This document shows, piece by piece, positions 1 through 7,224 of a stretch of 13,247 bases of DNA. The translations under genes were made by a program, and so were the position numbers. Source of the DNA: Propionibacteriaceae bacterium UBA4569. Lineage in GTDB: Bacteria; Actinomycetota; Actinomycetes; Propionibacteriales; Propionibacteriaceae. The stretch lies in the NCBI GenBank assembly GCA_002387005.1, contig DGKN01000022.1, forward strand, positions 300 to 13,546, read 5' to 3'. The stretch's first letter is position 1. Every line of letters begins with the position of its first letter. The notes beneath the pieces are model-generated. The model had not been told where the DNA came from, made no database searches, and saw only the letters and a program-made list of their open reading frames with translations.

Positions 1-1128
1 AAGCAGGCCGACGTGATCGCCGAAGCCCGCCTGAAGGCGACTGCGGACCTGATGACGCCGGTGGCCGAGAGCCTCAAGACGATGAACGACCGCATCAACC
101 AGGTCGAGCGGGAGCGCGCCAGCGCCACCGCCGAGATGCGCGAGCAGATCAACTCGGTGCTCGTCACGAGCGAGAACTTGCGTCGCGAGACCAATTCCCT
201 GGTCAGCGCGCTGCGCAAGCCGCAGGTGCGCGGCACCTGGGGCGAGACCCAGCTCAAGCGCGTGGCCGAGCTGGCCGGCATGGTCGAGCGCTGCGACTTC
301 GACCTGCAGACCTCCACCAGCACCGACGACGGCGTGCTGCGCCCCGACATGAAGGTCAACCTCGCCGACGGCAAGGTGCTCTTCGTCGACTCGAAGGTGC
401 CGCTGTCGGCCTTCCTGGACGCCTACGAGGCCGCCGATGACTCCCTGCGCGACACCCACCTGGCCACCTTCTCCCGCCACGTGCGCACCCACATCGACCA
501 GTTGTCGGGCAAGCAGTACTGGAAGCTGGAGAAGAACACCCCCGAGTTCACGATCCTGTTCATGCCGAGCGAGGCCTTCCTGCAGGCAGCCCACGAGCAG
601 ATGCCCGACCTGCACGAGTACGCGGCGCGCCGCAACATCACCCTGGCCACCCCCAGCATCCTGATCCCGCTGCTGCGTGCCGTCGCGCACGGCTGGCAGC
701 AGGCTGCACTGGCCGAGAGTGCCGCGCAGGTCGCAACGCTCGGCCGTGAGCTCTACGAGCGCCTGGGCAAGATGGGCGCCCACTTCGACGGCGTCGGACG
801 CGGCCTCACCCAGGCGGTCAAGGCCTACAACTCGACGCTCGGCTCGCTCGAGGGCCGCGTCATGGTCACCGCCCGCAAGTTCAACGAGCTGGAGGTCACC
901 CACGCCGAGCTGGCGCAGGGCACTCCGGTGAAGGAGACCCCCCGCCAGCTGACCTCGGCCGAGCTGACCGCGTCCATCGCCGACGAGTCCGAGGCACTGG
1001 AGTCAGGCACCGACCATCGGGCGCTCCCGGAGCAGGAAGCATTGACCCGCGACCAGCCCACCCTCGACGAGCTGCTCGCTCCCGATGCTCCAGTGGTGAG
1101 CCTCCAGACCCGCAAGAAGTCCAGCTGA
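1..1128 (+). CDS. rmuC: DNA recombination protein RmuC, 3' part
   Basis: The reading frame is open from the first base of the window, so the start lies upstream and about 375 residues are visible. RmuC-family proteins are predicted nuclease-fold proteins that limit recombination at inverted repeats; the family normally has an N-terminal membrane anchor followed by a coiled coil. The anchor is missing here because of the window edge. A charged helical, coiled-coil-like stretch fills roughly the first 65 residues. The RmuC core follows, with VRGTWGETQLKRVAELAGMV, then RPDMKVNLADGKVLFVDSKV, where the D and K fit the PD-(D/E)xK-like core, and later FMPSEAFLQAA. The last ~70 residues are a low-complexity Glu/Asp/Thr-rich tail. 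The gene is followed after 50 bp by ilvA, which has its own promoter. The family call is firm; the biochemical role in actinobacteria is inferred. Confidence 0.93.
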   Translation, partial: KQADVIAEARLKATADLMTPVAESLKTMNDRINQVERERASATAEMREQINSVLVTSENLRRETNSLVSALRKPQVRGTWGETQLKRVAELAGMVERCDFDLQTSTSTDDGVLRPDMKVNLADGKVLFVDSKVPLSAFLDAYEAADDSLRDTHLATFSRHVRTHIDQLSGKQYWKLEKNTPEFTILFMPSEAFLQAAHEQMPDLHEYAARRNITLATPSILIPLLRAVAHGWQQAALAESAAQVATLGRELYERLGKMGAHFDGVGRGLTQAVKAYNSTLGSLEGRVMVTARKFNELEVTHAELAQGTPVKETPRQLTSAELTASIADESEALESGTDHRALPEQEALTRDQPTLDELLAPDAPVVSLQTRKKSS

Positions 1129-1166
1129 CCAGCTGGGATGGGGACTCCACCGCTCGTGCCCACGCC

Positions 1167-1172
1167 TAGAAT
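1167..1172 (+). promoter_or_regulatory. -10 hexamer TAGAAT of ilvA (leaderless)
   Basis: TAGAAT matches the actinobacterial sigma-70-type -10 pattern TAnnnT. Only 6 nt separate it from the GTG at 1179, so transcription would begin at or next to the start codon. There is no purine-rich ribosome-binding site before this GTG, which agrees with a leaderless mRNA. No convincing -35 element is visible. Confidence 0.6.
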
Positions 1173-1178
1173 CGGCCG

Positions 1179-2447
1179 GTGACTTCACTCGCAGAGCTCG
1201 CCGGGCTGGTGGCGACCGCCGCCCACAACCTCGAAGGGGTGGCCGTCCGCACCCCCCTGCAGCGCAACGAACGCCTCAGCGAGGCGACCGGCGCCGAGGT
1301 CTGGTTCAAGCGCGAAGACCTGCAGCCCGTGCGCTCCTACAAGCTGCGCGGCGCCTACAACCTGATCAGCCAGCTCACCGACGCCGAACGTGACGCCGGT
1401 GTCATCTGCGCCTCGGCTGGCAACCACGGCCAGGGCGTCGCGTGGAGCTGTGCCGCGCTGGGCATCAAGGGCACGATCTATGTCCCGTCCACCACGCCCC
1501 GGCAGAAGCGCGACCGGATGATTGCTCTCGGTCAGGGCTGGGTGGAGCTGGTGGTCATCGGTGACACCTATGACGAGGCGTCGAACACCGCCAAGCGCGT
1601 CGCCGCCGAGACCGGCGCCACGATCGTCCCCGCCTTCGACGACCCCCGTACCGCAGCCGGTCAGGGCACCGTCGCCAAGGAGATCCTCGACCAGCTGGGC
1701 ACCTCGCCCGACCTGCTGCTCGTCCCAGTCGGTGGCGGTGGCATGCTCGCCGGCTGCGCCGCCTGGTTCACCGAGCACTCCCCCAGCACCCGCATCGTCG
1801 GCGTGGAACCCGCCGGCGCGGCCTGCATGGCCGCCGCACTCGCCCAGGGTGAGCCGGTCGAGCTGACCACCATCGACACCTTCTGCGACGGGGCCGCCGT
1901 CGCCAAGGCCGGCGCGGTCACCTTCCCGATGGTGCAGGAGGCAGCCGTGGAGGTTGTCGCCGTTGCGGAGGGGGAGATCTGCACCGAGATGCTCGCGATG
2001 TACCAGACCGACGGGATCATCGCCGAGCCCGCCGGAGCTCTGGCCGCCGCATCCCTGCGATCTGCCCGCGACACCGCCCCGGTCGCCGTCCAACCCGGGC
2101 AGACGGTCGTCGTGATCGTCAGCGGCGGCAACAACGACGTCTCCCGGTACGCGGAGATCGTGGAGCGGTCTCTGATCCAGGAGGGGCGCAAGCACTACCT
2201 GCTGGTCAGCTTCCCGCAGGAGCCGGGAGCGCTGCGCCGCTTCGTCGACGACGTGCTCGGCCCCGACGACGACATCACCTACTTCGAGTACGTGAAGCGC
2301 TCCAACCGCGAGATCGGTCCCGCGCTGGTGGGCATCGAGCTGGGTGATCCCGCCGAGTACCCGCACCTGCTGGAACGTCTGGACTCCTCGGGCATCCACG
2401 CCGAGGTGGTCAGCCCGGACTCCCCCTTCTACAGGTTCCTGGTCTGA
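1179..2447 (+). CDS. ilvA: Threonine ammonia-lyase (threonine dehydratase)
   Basis: This PLP enzyme deaminates L-threonine to 2-oxobutanoate, the entry step of isoleucine synthesis. The 422-residue product has the fold-type II signatures: the Schiff-base lysine K55 in SYKLRGAYN, the SAGNHGQG loop at about 79-86, and the PLP-phosphate-binding PVGGGGM loop near residue 184. Residues from about 335 to the end form one ACT-like regulatory domain, beginning HYLLVSFPQEPGALRRF. A catalytic domain with a single regulatory domain is the shorter biosynthetic form seen in corynebacteria, and isoleucine feedback control is plausible. The GTG start fits both the conserved N-terminus and the -10 hexamer just before it. 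The 3' end faces ispH with only 26 bp between the stop codons. Serine could also be a substrate. Confidence 0.95.
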   Translation: MTSLAELAGLVATAAHNLEGVAVRTPLQRNERLSEATGAEVWFKREDLQPVRSYKLRGAYNLISQLTDAERDAGVICASAGNHGQGVAWSCAALGIKGTIYVPSTTPRQKRDRMIALGQGWVELVVIGDTYDEASNTAKRVAAETGATIVPAFDDPRTAAGQGTVAKEILDQLGTSPDLLLVPVGGGGMLAGCAAWFTEHSPSTRIVGVEPAGAACMAAALAQGEPVELTTIDTFCDGAAVAKAGAVTFPMVQEAAVEVVAVAEGEICTEMLAMYQTDGIIAEPAGALAAASLRSARDTAPVAVQPGQTVVVIVSGGNNDVSRYAEIVERSLIQEGRKHYLLVSFPQEPGALRRFVDDVLGPDDDITYFEYVKRSNREIGPALVGIELGDPAEYPHLLERLDSSGIHAEVVSPDSPFYRFLV

Positions 2448-2473
2448 GGAGCCCAACGGCCGACACCATGTGG

Positions 2474-3442
2474 TCAGTGCTTGATCGCGTGCTTCGGCAG
2501 GTCCTTGCGCAGTTCCGGCGGCAGGGCGAAGGTCAGCGACTCCTCGGTCAGCCGCTCCTCCACGGCCTTCGGGAAGCCGTGCGCCTCGAGGTACTCCAGC
2601 ACACCGTCCACCAGCTCCTCCGGCACGGACGCACCGGAGGTGACGCCCACATTGAGCACGCCCTCCAGCCAGGCCGGGTCGATCTCGGAGGCATTGTCGA
2701 CGCGGTAGGAGGCCTTCGCGCCGGCCTCCAGCGCGACCTCCACCAGCCTGACCGAATTGGACGAGTTCTGCGAACCCACCACGATCACCAGGTCAGAGTG
2801 CGCGGCGATCTGCTTCACGGCCAGCTGGCGGTTCTGCGTGGCGTAGCAGATGTCGTCGCTGGGCGGGTTGGTCAACAGCGGAAACTTCTCGCGCAGCCGG
2901 TCAACGGTCTCCATCGTCTCGTCCACGCTCAAAGTGGTCTGTGACAGCCACACGATGGGCTTGTCGGTGGGCAGGTCCAGTCCGTCCACGTCGCTGGGGT
3001 GCTGCACCAGCGTCATGTGCTCGGGCGCCTCGCCCATCGTCCCCTCGACCTCTTCATGGCCCTCGTGGCCGATCAGCACGATGGGAAGATCCTGCTTGGC
3101 GAACCGCTTCGCCTCGTGGTGCACCTTGGTCACCAGGGGGCAGGTCGCGTCGATCGTCTTGAGCGCCCGCTCGGCGGCCTCGTCATGGACGGCCGGGGAG
3201 ACGCCGTGGGCACTGAACACGACGGTCGCACCCTGCGGTACTTCGGAGAGTTCCTCGACGAAGATCGCCCCGCGCTGCTCCAGGGTCTCCACGACGTGCT
3301 TGTTGTGGACGATCTGCTTGCGGACGTAGACGGGCGGGCCATACACGTCCAGCGCCTTCTCCACCGTCACGACGGCTCGGTCGACCCCGGCGCAGTAGCC
3401 ACGCGGGGCGGCAACGACGACATGCTTGGCGGTTTCGCTCAT
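2474..3442 (-). CDS. ispH: 4-hydroxy-3-methylbut-2-enyl diphosphate reductase (LytB)
   Basis: The product is the last enzyme of the MEP pathway, an iron-sulfur protein that reduces HMBPP to IPP and DMAPP. Numbered from the ATG at 3442, the three cluster-ligating cysteines are present: C17 ([11 protein letters not shown]), C101 ([11 protein letters not shown]) and C199 ([10 protein letters not shown]). Substrate-site residues are also present: H47 (IVHNKHVV), H79 (SAHGVSP), and H129/E131 in [14 protein letters not shown], plus SQTTLS. At 322 residues it has the normal family length. A GTG nine bases further upstream (3451) is in frame, but ATG 3442 sits exactly 7 nt after a TAGAGT hexamer, so I chose it as a leaderless start. 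The CPBP-like gene ends 33 bp upstream on the same strand, so some read-through into ispH is possible. Confidence 0.96.
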   Translation of the reverse strand: MSETAKHVVVAAPRGYCAGVDRAVVTVEKALDVYGPPVYVRKQIVHNKHVVETLEQRGAIFVEELSEVPQGATVVFSAHGVSPAVHDEAAERALKTIDATCPLVTKVHHEAKRFAKQDLPIVLIGHEGHEEVEGTMGEAPEHMTLVQHPSDVDGLDLPTDKPIVWLSQTTLSVDETMETVDRLREKFPLLTNPPSDDICYATQNRQLAVKQIAAHSDLVIVVGSQNSSNSVRLVEVALEAGAKASYRVDNASEIDPAWLEGVLNVGVTSGASVPEELVDGVLEYLEAHGFPKAVEERLTEESLTFALPPELRKDLPKHAIKH

Positions 3443-3449
3443 GGGCTCC

Positions 3450-3455
3450 ACTCTA
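3450..3455 (-). promoter_or_regulatory. -10 hexamer TAGAGT of ispH (leaderless)
   Basis: Read on the minus strand, TAGAGT is followed by seven bases and then the ATG at 3442. This is the leaderless spacing seen at several other genes here. The hexamer overlaps the alternative GTG start at 3451, which argues against that GTG being translated. No clear -35 element is seen. Confidence 0.5.
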
Positions 3456-3475
3456 CCGGGGCGCCAACCGCTGGC

Positions 3476-4306
3476 TCAGGCTGAGGCAGCAGCGGTGCGG
3501 GCGCGCCGGCGGCGGGTCGCGACGACGAACATCGCGAGGAAGACCGCCGTGGTGATGACGGCTGCCAGCAGGTGGCGGGCCCACCATCCGTCGGTGGCGA
3601 TCACGTCGTCGCCGGCGAACTGGTAGGCGGCGATGACCATCATCCAGCGCGCGAGTCCGGCCGGGAGCGCCCGCTGCCACGGTGAACCATTGCCGAGGAA
3701 ACCCAGCAGCATCGAGAGCACCAGGGTCGACAACAGTCGCAGCACTGCCTCGCCGCCGGTCATCAGCACCGGGAGCTGCCACAGCCACCACGCAAAGCCC
3801 ACCACAAGCGCAGCCGCGGTGCGCGGCTTCTTGTCCCCCAGCAGAGGCTGCAGCACGCCGCGCCAGCCGTACTCGGCGGCCAGCATGGCGGCAAGCTCCA
3901 CCAGCGCCCACACCACGAAGGGCACCCCGGCTACCGCCCCCAAACCCGTCCAGCCGTGCTGGGTGCACGCCCACAGGGCCAACAGGAAGAAGACACCCGA
4001 CGCGAACCCGAGCACCGTGTGGGCCCGGTGCTGCGCTCGTCCAACCGCCGGGGGCAGCAGCGTCGGTCCGGCGAACCGCACGGCAGCCAGCCCGGCCACG
4101 GCCAGCGCCAGACCAGTGACCAGGTCATCGGCAACTCCCGCGCCGGTGCCGTTCGCCTCGTCCAGCAGGGCCAACGATGTGGCGAGCGCCAGCAACCCGA
4201 GCGCCACGGCCACGACGAAGAAGACCGCCACCGCCCGCCACGGCGTGCGCCTGGCCGCTGCTCGTCCGTCCACTGGTCGACTGGCCTGGGCGCCTGCTCT
4301 GCTCAT
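3476..4306 (-). CDS. CPBP-family intramembrane protein, catalytic residues lost
   Basis: This is a 276-residue polytopic membrane protein with about seven or eight hydrophobic segments (roughly residues 25-48, 61-80, 98-115, 124-144, 163-182, 190-205, 214-232, 245-264), a basic N-terminal tail and an Arg-rich C-terminus. Residues 144-155 (AEYGWRGVLQPL) match CPBP/Abi motif 1, usually EExGWRGxLLP, and residues 173-178 (WWLWQL) match motif 2, usually WGLWHLP. The four expected active-site positions differ: Glu is A144, the motif 2 His is Q177, and the motif 3 His and Asn are R220 and V224. The CPBP family includes Rce1-type prenyl-protein proteases and immunity or processing proteins; this member looks proteolytically inactive and may act as a scaffold or binding protein. 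ATG 4306 is 7 nt after a TACCGT hexamer; an in-frame GTG lies at 4312. The family call rests mainly on motifs 1 and 2. Confidence 0.72.
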   Translation of the reverse strand: MSRAGAQASRPVDGRAAARRTPWRAVAVFFVVAVALGLLALATSLALLDEANGTGAGVADDLVTGLALAVAGLAAVRFAGPTLLPPAVGRAQHRAHTVLGFASGVFFLLALWACTQHGWTGLGAVAGVPFVVWALVELAAMLAAEYGWRGVLQPLLGDKKPRTAAALVVGFAWWLWQLPVLMTGGEAVLRLLSTLVLSMLLGFLGNGSPWQRALPAGLARWMMVIAAYQFAGDDVIATDGWWARHLLAAVITTAVFLAMFVVATRRRRARTAAASA

Positions 4307-4313
4307 GTCCACA

Positions 4314-4319
4314 ACGGTA
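4314..4319 (-). promoter_or_regulatory. -10 hexamer TACCGT of the CPBP-like gene (leaderless)
   Basis: On the minus strand TACCGT is followed by seven bases and then ATG 4306. The same hexamer at the same spacing occurs before the hemolysin III gene. Only 18 bp separate it from the divergent xseA hexamer. Confidence 0.45.
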
Positions 4320-4337
4320 GTTGTCAGTGCTAAGCCC

Positions 4338-4343
4338 TAGGGT
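4338..4343 (+). promoter_or_regulatory. -10 hexamer TAGGGT of xseA (leaderless)
   Basis: TAGGGT is followed by seven bases and then ATG 4351. A TTGTCA at 4321-4326 resembles a -35 box but lies only 11 bp upstream, too close for normal spacing. The purine content between the hexamer and the ATG is poor as a ribosome-binding site. Confidence 0.5.
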
Positions 4344-4350
4344 GGTCGCC

Positions 4351-5622
4351 ATGGCGATGGACAGCTCCCCGGAACAGCCGCAGCCGCTGGGACGCGTGGT
4401 CCAGGCGGTCAAGGGCTGGGTCGAGCGGTGCGGTGCCGTCTGGGTCGAGGCCCAGGTGATCGAGATGCGTCGCCGTGCGGGCGCGTCCACGCACTTCCTC
4501 ACCCTGCGAGACCGAATGGCCGAGACCTCGGCCACCATCACCTGCTCGACCCAGGTGCTGGACGCCGCCGGGCCCCTGACCGAGGGCATGACCGTCACCG
4601 CCTGGATCAAGCCGACCGTCTGGTCCAAGAGTGGGTCGCTGACCTTCGAGTGCCGCGAGATCCGGGTCGCCGGCGAGGGACGGCTGTTGGCAATGCTGGA
4701 GACGCGAAAGCGGATGCTGCAGGCCGAGGGCCTGTTCGACCCGGTGCGCAAGAAGCGGCTGCCCTTCCTGCCGCGACGCATCGGTCTGGTCACCGGCGCC
4801 GATTCCGCCGCCGAACGCGACGTCGTGACCAACGTGCTCGGACGCTGGCCGGGAGCCCAGATCGAGGTGCGCCACGCCCGCGTCCAAGGCCCCGACTCCG
4901 CAGCCGAGGTGATGGTCGCCCTGGCCGAGCTGGACGCCCATCCACAGGTCGACGTCATCATCATCGCCCGCGGCGGCGGTTCGCTGGAGGACCTGCTGCC
5001 CTTCTCGGACGAGGGACTGGTGCGTGCCGTGGCCGCCGCCCGGACGCCCATAGTTTCCGCCATCGGGCACGAGCCGGACACCCCGATCATTGACCTGGCC
5101 GCCGACGTCCGCGCGTCCACGCCCACCGATGCGGCCAAACGCGTCGTCCCCGATGCCGCCGACGAGGCGCGTCGCGTCGCGCAGGCCAAGGACCGGATCA
5201 GGCAGGCCATCGTGCAGCGGGTCCGCACCGAGCAGCACCAGCTGGACCAGCTGCACAGCCGTCCCGTGCTGCAGAACCCCACCGGTTCCTTCGAGGCGCA
5301 CTATGACCGGTTGGAACTGGCCCGGGGCCGGCTGTCGCGCGCCATCGACCAGGTGCTGAGCGGCCAGTCGACGTCCGTCGCCCATGACCTGGCGCGCATC
5401 CGGGCGATGTCGCCCAAGGCGACGCTGGAGCGCGGCTACTCGATCCTGGTCGACGGCGAGGGACGATCTGTCTCCAGCATCTTCGACGTCGACCTGGGCG
5501 ACGACGTGCTGGCCTACCTGACGGACGGGCAGCTGACGCTCGGCGTGCGGGGGATCGCCGACGGAAGCGGCGAACAGATGGGCTTCGAGGACGAAGAATT
5601 CGACGACGAGACGGACGAGTGA
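4351..5622 (+). CDS. xseA: Exodeoxyribonuclease VII large subunit
   Basis: The product is the catalytic subunit of exonuclease VII, which degrades single-stranded DNA to oligonucleotides in repair. The 423-residue protein shows the N-terminal OB-fold (about 14-107; RVVQAVKGWVERCGAVWVEA...), then the exonuclease VII core from about 120 (LFDPVRKKRLPFLPRRIGLV). Core motifs are IIIARGGGSLEDLLPFSDE (about 203-221) and SAIGHEPDTPIIDLAADVRA (236-255) with STPTDAA after it. A helical region and the conserved SPKATLERGYSI segment follow, and the last ~14 residues are a very acidic tail. An in-frame TTG at 4321 would lengthen the protein by 10 residues, but ATG 4351 fits the family N-terminus and the leaderless hexamer. 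xseB begins 10 bp after the stop, giving the usual xseAB operon. Confidence 0.96.
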   Translation: MAMDSSPEQPQPLGRVVQAVKGWVERCGAVWVEAQVIEMRRRAGASTHFLTLRDRMAETSATITCSTQVLDAAGPLTEGMTVTAWIKPTVWSKSGSLTFECREIRVAGEGRLLAMLETRKRMLQAEGLFDPVRKKRLPFLPRRIGLVTGADSAAERDVVTNVLGRWPGAQIEVRHARVQGPDSAAEVMVALAELDAHPQVDVIIIARGGGSLEDLLPFSDEGLVRAVAAARTPIVSAIGHEPDTPIIDLAADVRASTPTDAAKRVVPDAADEARRVAQAKDRIRQAIVQRVRTEQHQLDQLHSRPVLQNPTGSFEAHYDRLELARGRLSRAIDQVLSGQSTSVAHDLARIRAMSPKATLERGYSILVDGEGRSVSSIFDVDLGDDVLAYLTDGQLTLGVRGIADGSGEQMGFEDEEFDDETDE

Positions 5623-5632
5623 GGAGCCACCC

Positions 5633-5869
5633 ATGGCCGACACCGAGAAGTTGACCTACGAGCAGGCCCGCGAGGAACTCGGCGAGGTGGTGCGCCGCCT
5701 CGAGTCGGGTGGCGTGCCGCTGGCCGAGTCGATGACCCTGTGGACCCGGGGTGAGGAACTCGCCGCCATCTGTCAGGGCTGGCTCGATGGCGCGAAGGCC
5801 AAGATCGAGGCCGCCCGCGCGGCGCAGGCGTCCACCACGGACGCGCAGGACTACGACGGCCAGGAGTAG
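5633..5869 (+). CDS. xseB: Exodeoxyribonuclease VII small subunit
   Basis: The product is the 78-residue helical accessory subunit that binds XseA. The core LTYEQAREELGEVVRRLESG followed by GVPLAESMTLWTRGEELA is the standard XseB helical hairpin, and a short Ala-rich and acidic tail follows. A GAGGAG ribosome-binding site at 5621-5626, overlapping the xseA stop codon, lies 6 nt before the ATG. This gene therefore has a normal Shine-Dalgarno start and depends on xseA transcription, unlike the mostly leaderless genes around it. Its stop codon is 27 bp from that of the convergent DUF4245 gene. Confidence 0.95.
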   Translation: MADTEKLTYEQAREELGEVVRRLESGGVPLAESMTLWTRGEELAAICQGWLDGAKAKIEAARAAQASTTDAQDYDGQE

Positions 5870-5896
5870 TCAGCTGGCGTCATGCGGCCCTGACAG

Positions 5897-6442
5897 TCAG
5901 CTGGCCCGGAGCTTCCCCACGAAGGATTCCAGCGACTCCCAGCTGGTGTCGGCACACACGGCGGTTCCGACCTCGCCCTGCTGGTCGAACAGGCAGTGGG
6001 TCCGGTCGTCGGGTGAGGTCATGCGCGCCCAGGTCTTCGTGCCGATGGTCGACGAGCCGTCCGCGTAACCGGTGCGGCTGGCCTCCCGCGCGAGCCCGGC
6101 CGGGTCGGCGTCGCGCTGCTCGACCTCGTAGTAGAACTTGTCCGGGCCGTGCACTCCGAACAACCACGTGTTGCCGACAGCCGTGGCCTTCGAGGTGATG
6201 GCCTTGCCCTTCTCGACGAACTTGGCCTTGGTCACCTTCCAGTCATCGCCCAGCTCTTGGGGTGCGAGCACCGGGTAGTCGGCCTTCGTGCGCGCCTCGG
6301 CGACGACCGGCTTCCAGTCGACGGTGGGCAGGTTCGGCTCGTCCGGGGTGACCGAGAAGAACTGGTAGATCAGCGCCGCCGGCACGAGGATCACCAACAT
6401 CGCGACGACCATGTTCCATCCGGTGAACTTGTTGTTGCGCAC
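5897..6442 (-). CDS. DUF4245 family membrane-anchored protein
   Basis: This is a 181-residue protein of unknown function. A short basic N-terminus is followed by one hydrophobic segment (about residues 9-29, MVVAMLVILVPAALIYQFF). A soluble, presumably extracytoplasmic domain follows, with DWKPVVAEARTKADYPVLAP, then LGDDWKVTKAKF, and near the end DRTHCLFDQQGEVGTAVCAD, which contains two cysteines that could form a disulfide. This architecture and a position next to xseB are typical of actinobacterial DUF4245 proteins. The start is a GTG placed 6 nt after a TAGGAT hexamer, again the leaderless arrangement. Its function is not known to me; cell-envelope localisation is inferred from the single membrane anchor. 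Confidence 0.85.
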   Translation of the reverse strand: MRNNKFTGWNMVVAMLVILVPAALIYQFFSVTPDEPNLPTVDWKPVVAEARTKADYPVLAPQELGDDWKVTKAKFVEKGKAITSKATAVGNTWLFGVHGPDKFYYEVEQRDADPAGLAREASRTGYADGSSTIGTKTWARMTSPDDRTHCLFDQQGEVGTAVCADTSWESLESFVGKLRAS

Positions 6443-6448
6443 CGGCGC

Positions 6449-6454
6449 ATCCTA
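6449..6454 (-). promoter_or_regulatory. -10 hexamer TAGGAT of the DUF4245 gene (leaderless)
   Basis: On the minus strand TAGGAT is followed by six bases and the GTG start at 6442. TAGGAT could instead be read as a weak AGGA ribosome-binding site, so the two explanations compete here. The spacing is identical to that at ilvA. Confidence 0.45.
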
Positions 6455-6499
6455 CCGGGGCTGCGACGATGTTCCCTGCGACCAAGATGACCGATGAAC

Positions 6500-6504
6500 A
6501 GGAG
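6500..6504 (+). promoter_or_regulatory. Ribosome-binding site AGGAG fixing the methyltransferase start
   Basis: AGGAG lies 6 nt before ATG 6511. The more upstream in-frame ATGs at 6469 and 6487 lack such a site, so translation most likely starts at 6511. Confidence 0.65.
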
Positions 6505-6510
6505 CAACCC

Positions 6511-7194
6511 ATGGACGAGCTGACCACCCTGGGCTTCGACGACTCCGACGGATTCGACATCGCCCTGCGCCGTCGTGGACGGAGTGAAGACCCCGAGGCG
6601 ATCGTCGAGCTCATCGTCAACGGCATGTTCGCGATGGACACCGCGGACGCTTCCAGCGAGGTCGCGCTGGCCGACATCGTCCCGAATGATGCAACCTCCG
6701 TGCTGGTTGGTGGGCTGGGCCTGGGGTTCACCGCGGGCGCCCTGCTCGACCGGCTCCCCCACTGCCGGGTCACGGTCGTGGAACTATCCGGTGCCCTCAT
6801 CACCTGGGCGCGAGCCAACCTGGTCGACAACCTGACCCGGGTCGCTGACGACCCGCGCGCCACCCTCGTCCACGCCGACGTGAAGGACGTCCTGCGCGAT
6901 GCGACCCACAGCTGGGACGCGATCTTGCTGGACGTCGACAACGGACCCAGCTTCCTGGTGCACGACCACAACGCGCCGCTCTACGAGCCCGGCCTCTTGT
7001 CCTCGGCGATCGCCCGCCTGTCCCCCGGCGGCCTGCTCGCGGTCTGGTGCGAACGAGCCTCGGCCCAACTGGACGCACGCCTGCGCGAACTGAGCAGCGA
7101 CGTGGGCGCCGTCACGGTCGGGGTCGACCGCGACGGGCACCACATCGACTACGCCATCCACACCGCCCGCGCCATCCACACCGCCCGCGCCTGA
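6511..7194 (+). CDS. SAM-dependent methyltransferase-fold protein (spermidine synthase-like)
   Basis: The 227-residue protein has a class I Rossmann methyltransferase fold. SVLVGGLGLGFTAGALLDRL (about 63-82) is the glycine-rich nucleotide-binding motif, VTVVELS the acidic end of strand 2, HADVKDVL the third motif, and WDAILLDVDNGPSF (135-148) motif IV; LSPGGLLAVWCE follows. Such proteins are often labelled spermidine synthase. However, the aminopropyltransferase signature D-S-[ST]-D is replaced by DVDN at 141-144 and the N-terminal beta domain is absent, so polyamine synthesis is unlikely and the substrate is unknown. ATG 6511 is chosen because of the AGGAG site 6 nt upstream. The C-terminus is AIHTARAIHTARA, coded by an exact 18-bp tandem duplication. 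The gene converges on phoH2 and is divergent from the DUF4245 gene. Confidence 0.8.
   Translation: MDELTTLGFDDSDGFDIALRRRGRSEDPEAIVELIVNGMFAMDTADASSEVALADIVPNDATSVLVGGLGLGFTAGALLDRLPHCRVTVVELSGALITWARANLVDNLTRVADDPRATLVHADVKDVLRDATHSWDAILLDVDNGPSFLVHDHNAPLYEPGLLSSAIARLSPGGLLAVWCERASAQLDARLRELSSDVGAVTVGVDRDGHHIDYAIHTARAIHTARA
7153..7188 (+). repeat. Exact 18-bp tandem duplication at the end of the methyltransferase-fold gene
   Basis: The unit GCCATCCACACCGCCCGC occurs twice in direct succession (7153-7170 and 7171-7188), just before GCC and the stop codon TGA. Being a multiple of three, it keeps the frame and adds a second AIHTAR to the protein. The two copies are identical at the DNA level, consistent with a recent replication-slippage event. 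Confidence 0.95.
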
Positions 7195-7224
7195 ACCGGC
7201 GCAGGCGCGCCCTCCACGAGGCAC

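Noticed and set aside
1121..1136. Inverted repeat CCAGCTG-AC-CAGCTGG around the rmuC stop codon as a terminator.
   Set aside because: The 7-bp arms with a 2-nt gap leave only a 5-bp usable stem and no T-run, so it is too weak to call.
1185..2456. A 423-codon open frame antisense to ilvA.
   Set aside because: It is a His/Gly/Asp/Ala-rich mirror of a G+C-rich gene with no domain signature, while the plus strand codes for a complete, motif-rich IlvA.
4330..5643. A 437-codon open frame antisense to xseA.
   Set aside because: It has shadow-frame composition and no recognisable motif; XseA motifs on the plus strand are intact throughout.
5868..5905. An 11-bp direct repeat AGTCAGCTGGC at 5868-5878 and 5895-5905, each overlapping a stop codon of the convergent xseB and DUF4245 genes.
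   Set aside because: The copies are short, and CAGCTG-rich motifs also occur by the rmuC stop (1121-1136); chance in G+C-rich DNA is a sufficient explanation without a genome-wide count.
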